In this document: positions 59,564 through 64,000 of the stretch, piece after piece | How the letters are laid out: the number at the start of each line of letters is the position of its first letter | Numbering within the stretch: position 1 is the first letter of the stretch | Source of the DNA: Ziziphus jujuba | Lineage: Eukaryota > Streptophyta > Magnoliopsida > Rosales > Rhamnaceae | Direction: 5' to 3' | Length of the DNA: 64,000 nt | NCBI RefSeq assembly: GCF_031755915.1 | Contig: NC_083383.1 | Span: 22,433,001-22,497,000, forward strand | The notes under the pieces: model-generated | What the model saw: only the letters and a program-made list of their open reading frames with translations | Told to the model about the DNA's origin: nothing | Database searches by the model: none | Program-made: the position numbers and the translations under genes

Positions 59564-62500
59564 GCAGAGGAAGTGTTCAAATATATGATGCTGCATTCTT
59601 AAGTTCGGGAATTTTTTTCTTTTTTTCTTATTAGCTTCTAATAGGATTACCTCATCATAATCTAACTAATATCAAGTCATTATATACATAACTTATAAAT
59701 TATTTGCATGTTTAATTTAATTATATGAAATTTAGTATTTTTTGAATAACGCGTCAAGCTTTTTCTTTGGCTTAACCTTAATTGATATATCCATTAACTT
59801 TATTTTCAACGTTTATGCCAAATATTCAAAGCTCGAACTTAACTAATTATTTGATTGAAACAGCAAAGCACATATGAAATTCTTACTAGCTAAGCTAGAG
59901 AAGAATATATATATATATATATATTTATATAAAGAAAGTTTTAATATAATGGGCTAGTAGCTGACCTAATGGTACATATAATATTAACTTCATGAAATAC
60001 AAAATAAGGGCCAAAAAAAAAAAAAAATCAAAAATTTCAAAATTTTTAATTTATACATTATATAACAATTGAATAGACTATTAGTAAAAAGTTCATTGTC
60101 CCATACTAATTTTTTATTATTAACACATAAAAATAAAAATAATAGTGTTAACTTATATTTGTTACTTGTTAGAAAATGTCATCATAAAATAAGATTATAG
60201 TTACTATTTGGGACTGCTATTTATAAGGTTAAAAAAACATAGTTAGCAAATATTTTTGTTAAATAATTAATTCTACTTTTTTAATTATAATAAATAATAT
60301 TTCTACACTTCGATCTGAGGGCCAAAACTAGAAGTAAAAAATCTATTAATGTCTGATATAATTAATTATGCTATTTATCGCAAAGAGTGGTGTTATATAT
60401 TGACTTTCTGAACATATATGCTGTATTTGGTTGACCATTATTATATTTGACAAGACTGAGATAAACAGAGAGAGAATTCATATATATATATATATATATA
60501 GAGTGGATGAAAATGTACGACTGCTGAATTTTAATTTTATTATTAATAATATGGTTACAGATTATGATTTTTTTTACAACTTATTCTTCATGGATTGTAA
60601 TTAATAAGTATAAAAGTGTACGTATATAAATGAAAACAAACTAATTTTTTAATGAATTATCATGTTTCTTCCTACAATCCTTAATTTCTCTTTCTAATGG
60701 AGTAATTTTCCCTTAAAACAACCAAAAAAAAAATTGAGGCACTATAATTATATAGATTTAGAAAGACATTATCCCTCAATCCGTCACTATCCCCTATAAA
60801 TTTCTCTCCATTAATTATCTCTTTCCTCTCCTTAATTTAATCCCAGTGTTTTTCAACCTAAAAAATTAATTAACATACCCTAAATCGCAAAGAAAAAATT
60901 ACTTGAGATCTGAAATCTAATGTGTTTCTTTACCCAGAAAAAAAATGTGTTTGGTAAGGTGTAATAGCCAATAGCTAAGCTCTTGTTGGGTTGATATGCA
61001 CATAAATAAATAAAAAACAAAAATAAACCTTGTAATGTGACTTGGTTCCATCAAATTAAAACCCCAAAGGCCAAAGTCACAAAGACACTCTCAAAATCAT
61101 GACATGCACACGCTTCATAAAGTATATTTTCCCTCGAAATTTCTGAAGTCATTTCACAAGCATGATACGTGGCAAGCTCTCAACCAAGTAAAAAGTCTAC
61201 ATGGCCAGAAGGGTTCGCTTTTTGGAATCATCCTACATTTAAAATGCCCCTCGTTTTGTTTTTTTGAACTTTCAAGTTTCAACGTTTAAATGATATGAGA
61301 TGTTGTGCATACGAAGCAAAATTTCTTCTATAAGTCTTTATATTATTTTGTTTCCATTTGTTTAATTATTCTTTTTAATCTTTTGCACCCCACTAGCCAA
61401 TTTTATTTGATTCGTTGAAAGCATTAATTTGCTTAATTACGTCCAATCAATATGCATCATCATATATAAAAGCTTTTCATGTCCAATCATAGGGTTCTCA
61501 ATTAAATTATAAAAATATTTAAAAAATTGTAAATTTGCTTCACAGTAATGAAAATGTTCATCATTTTCTACCTTGCGTGATCATTTGGTACAGAGAATGG
61601 TCACCGGCTGCTGTAAAATTGGGTATGACAAAGAGTCAAACACTTGGACGCCCTACACTCAACCTCTGAATTTTACCCTTTCTAATAATGGGCCGACGGG
61701 TTATGAATCAAATGTTTCCAATCTCTAATGAAGACCGTGAACACCTAATTATTAGCACCTAATTTTGTACGTAATGTAGAAAGGTGAAAATAATTTCATT
61801 TTCTTATTTTTTGATTTAATTAGTTATATATATATATATATATAAATGTTATGGTAGACTTATAAGTTTATATTATAAGGTGCCACACATTCCACCATAT
61901 GATAACTGTGCCAAGTAAGTATGCAAAATAATGGGTTTAACTAAGGTCTATCTCTCTTTCAAAAGATCTATCTCTTGTATTGGGTGTACGATTGCTTTGA
62001 AACCATTATGTCTTTTGAACCTTAAATAGCTTATATAATTTTAATTAGAGTACTACACATATTATATTAAAACTTTTAATTTTAATCAAAGTTTGACAAA
62101 TAAATATAATTTGAAATTTAAATATAGAAATAAGTAAACCCCCGCTAGCCAAAAAAAAAAAAAAAAAAACGTAAACCCCAAAGAACAATATCACATTAAT
62201 TGGTATAAAAAATTCAATAAATAAATTTGATAACTCTACTAATTATTTATTATAATAATCCCCAAATATGTCTCACCGTCTCACTGAGCTAGTTCTGTTT
62301 TTGATTTTTCAATTAAAAATTGAAACGACAAAATTAAAATCACAAGGGTCGAGGAGAAACCACCAATAACATGTTGCCGTATATACATACTAGAAGTAGA
62401 TCGAGAACCCCACGTGTCAAGAATTTTTTTTTTTTCCCAAATTGCTTGTCTTTGTTTGAGGTATAAACGTTGTCTTAGCATGTGGCTTAGATTCTCTATA

Positions 62501-62796
62501 GGTTTTGGGTTCCATAATTAATCGAAGTGAACCAAAATGTACTAGAAAATTAGAGCCGGTTTAACTTTTTTCTAACCCGAGTTTGGCAACTCAGAGATGG
62601 TACTTTATTGGTTAAAACCCCAAAGCAAAATCTTGTGGTTTACATATTTCCACACACATAAAATATTTTGTCCAGGTTTCCACATCAGATTCAGTTTCAA
62701 CTATATGTTCAAGCAAGTAAGTATACAAATGTCCCTTATTTAACCCTTAACAAACGTCTGGATTATTCGTATGAGTACTGAAACAGTGGGAATGTG

Positions 62797-62827
<31 letters not shown>

Positions 62828-64000
62828 TCAAAAACCTAAAACCATAAATTGCACAGCCAGAAGCAGGGCTACAAGGTAGTCTACATCCACTCTGCAAATA
62901 ATGCTAAACTAGCTCAGAAATAGGTTGCTGCAGCCACATGGTATTCGACAGGATGCTGGTGATTAATAGAAGGAATAAAAATGTATTTGATTCTTATTTA
63001 ATAGAATGGGATAACGCTAATCTAGCTATAAGCTAAGCTATGAGAAGTACTCTTATCCATTTAGTTCTTAATTGTCAGCTAATTGCTATATAGATAATGC
63101 AATTAGATGACGACGCACATAATTATGTATACTAGTATAAGCAATCTTTTATGTGTGTGTGTGTATATATATACATATGAAATGCTGTTATGGGCAACAT
63201 CTCACACCAAATGGTGCATAACAAGCATATATCAATGTTGGATCATTGCAAATGCACGTAATCAAACGGCAATTAGGCATAATCATCTACGATCAAAGTA
63301 TCATCATCCATCATCCATTGGGCAACGTCGCCCACAATAACAAAATCGTATTATGCATATATGCATGTTTTTAAATATAATTTCAATAATCATAAAATAA
63401 ATTTTTATTCGTTCCAAAATTATATTTATTGCTAGGATCCGTTTTGGAAATCTTTTTAAATTTTTTGGATTGTTTCACCTAATGAAGTTCAATTGAACAT
63501 TTTTCAAAAAATATTCAATGGAACCCTGCTTAAAATGTGAAAAAACGAATACATACAATATTAAATAATAACTCAATAAAAAAATAGAATCACAACAGCA
63601 TACAAATTCATAATTTGGTTCACAACTACAATTTGTCATACTAGAGGCCATAACTCTCTCTATATATATATATAATAAGTTACTACTGTGTTCAATATTG
63701 AAATCAGAGCATTTTAAAAATATTTATGATATTTAAAAGTACAATTGATGCAAATAAATCTATAAAGATAACGATAAATAGGGAAATATAAGTACATGGA
63801 ACAATAGGCAATACACAAAGTAGACTCTGCTTGGATCTAGGAGAACGAATTTAAAAACAAATAAAATGTGAGATAATGATATCTACTTGAGTGTCATCAT
63901 ACGATAGAACAATTAAATTTAATTTTTTTTGTAAAACTTTTTCTTAAAACTCCTCGTTCCACCTTTTTAAAAAGTTCCACGTTTAAAATCATTTCACAAA
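57721..64000. other. AT-rich intergenic DNA with microsatellites
   Basis: I see no gene or definable element. Notable tracts: (AT)n at 58063-58081, 59910-59923, 60480-60500, 61827-61843 and 62805-62823; (GA)28 at 59504-59559. Open frames at 61104-61289, 62281-62481 and 63107-63340 have no family resemblance. A CACGTG hexamer lies at 62411-62416. Confidence 0.6.
59504..59559. repeat. (GA)28 microsatellite
   Basis: Uninterrupted AG/GA dinucleotides directly after a (TA)n tract. Confidence 0.97.

Noticed and set aside
59560..59605. possible miR172-like sequence (gatgctgcat)
   Set aside because: Only ten bases match, and no complementary arm able to form a precursor hairpin is nearby.
1..64000. 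tRNA, rRNA, organelle DNA insertions, CRISPR arrays, riboswitches
   Set aside because: I looked for A/B-box pairs, conserved rRNA and plastid phrases and regular spacer arrays and found none; the window is plant nuclear DNA, so CRISPR is not expected.

Overview
The window reads as nuclear DNA of a eudicot, probably a woody one. It is AT-rich and full of (AT)n, (GA)n and poly-T tracts. Its genes have many short exons with plant-type splice sites, and most of the rest is decayed LTR retrotransposons and MITEs. I cannot name the species from sequence alone. I can reconstruct two intact protein-coding genes; nearly everything else is transposon-derived, a gene fragment, or simple-sequence intergenic DNA.

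Layout. 1-3.6 kb: intergenic DNA with a MITE-like inverted repeat and a strong foldback repeat. 4.06-13.0 kb (minus): a complete phosphoglycerate-mutase-like gene of nine coding exons (283 aa) plus a 5'-UTR exon. One intron uses a GC-AG donor and another carries two MITEs. 14.09-39.53 kb: a nest of insertions. The outermost layer is a decayed minus-strand Ty3/gypsy element (LTRs 14090-14622 and 38981-39527). A related plus-strand element (16670-31492, 5-bp target duplication TACAA) sits inside its reverse transcriptase codons. The gag gene of that inner element is split by a ~9.06 kb cassette of host DNA (19621-28678). The cassette contains an intact seven-exon ankyrin-repeat/PGG membrane-protein gene (23829-28125, 757 aa), two decayed relatives of it, and two antisense GDSL-lipase gene fragments that lie exactly at the cassette's two ends. 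The outer element also carries a 2.9-kb solo LTR (35106-38012, TSD ACAAG) and a 688-bp hAT-type element (33292-33979, 8-bp TSD).

39.5-64 kb: an Athila-type LTR-like stretch followed by a stop-ridden Athila gag (43735-45535) flanked by ~120-bp direct repeats; a tandem duplication invaded by a LINE fragment carrying an RNase H domain (50165-51745); a complete TRIM (52268-52742, TSD TACCA); then more than 11 kb of AT-rich intergenic DNA with long microsatellites, a 49-bp T run and a GA-rich island near 57.4 kb, but no gene I can support.

How the parts relate. The mutase-like gene is an ordinary single-copy-looking metabolic or regulatory gene. The ankyrin/PGG gene belongs to the ACD6/ITN1-like family, linked in other plants to defence and salt responses. 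Here it appears to be the surviving copy of a small tandem array that was moved as DNA into a retrotransposon. The most unusual observation is that the intact gene, with all its introns, lies in sense orientation between two LTRs, and that the cassette ends in flush ~430-bp direct repeats.
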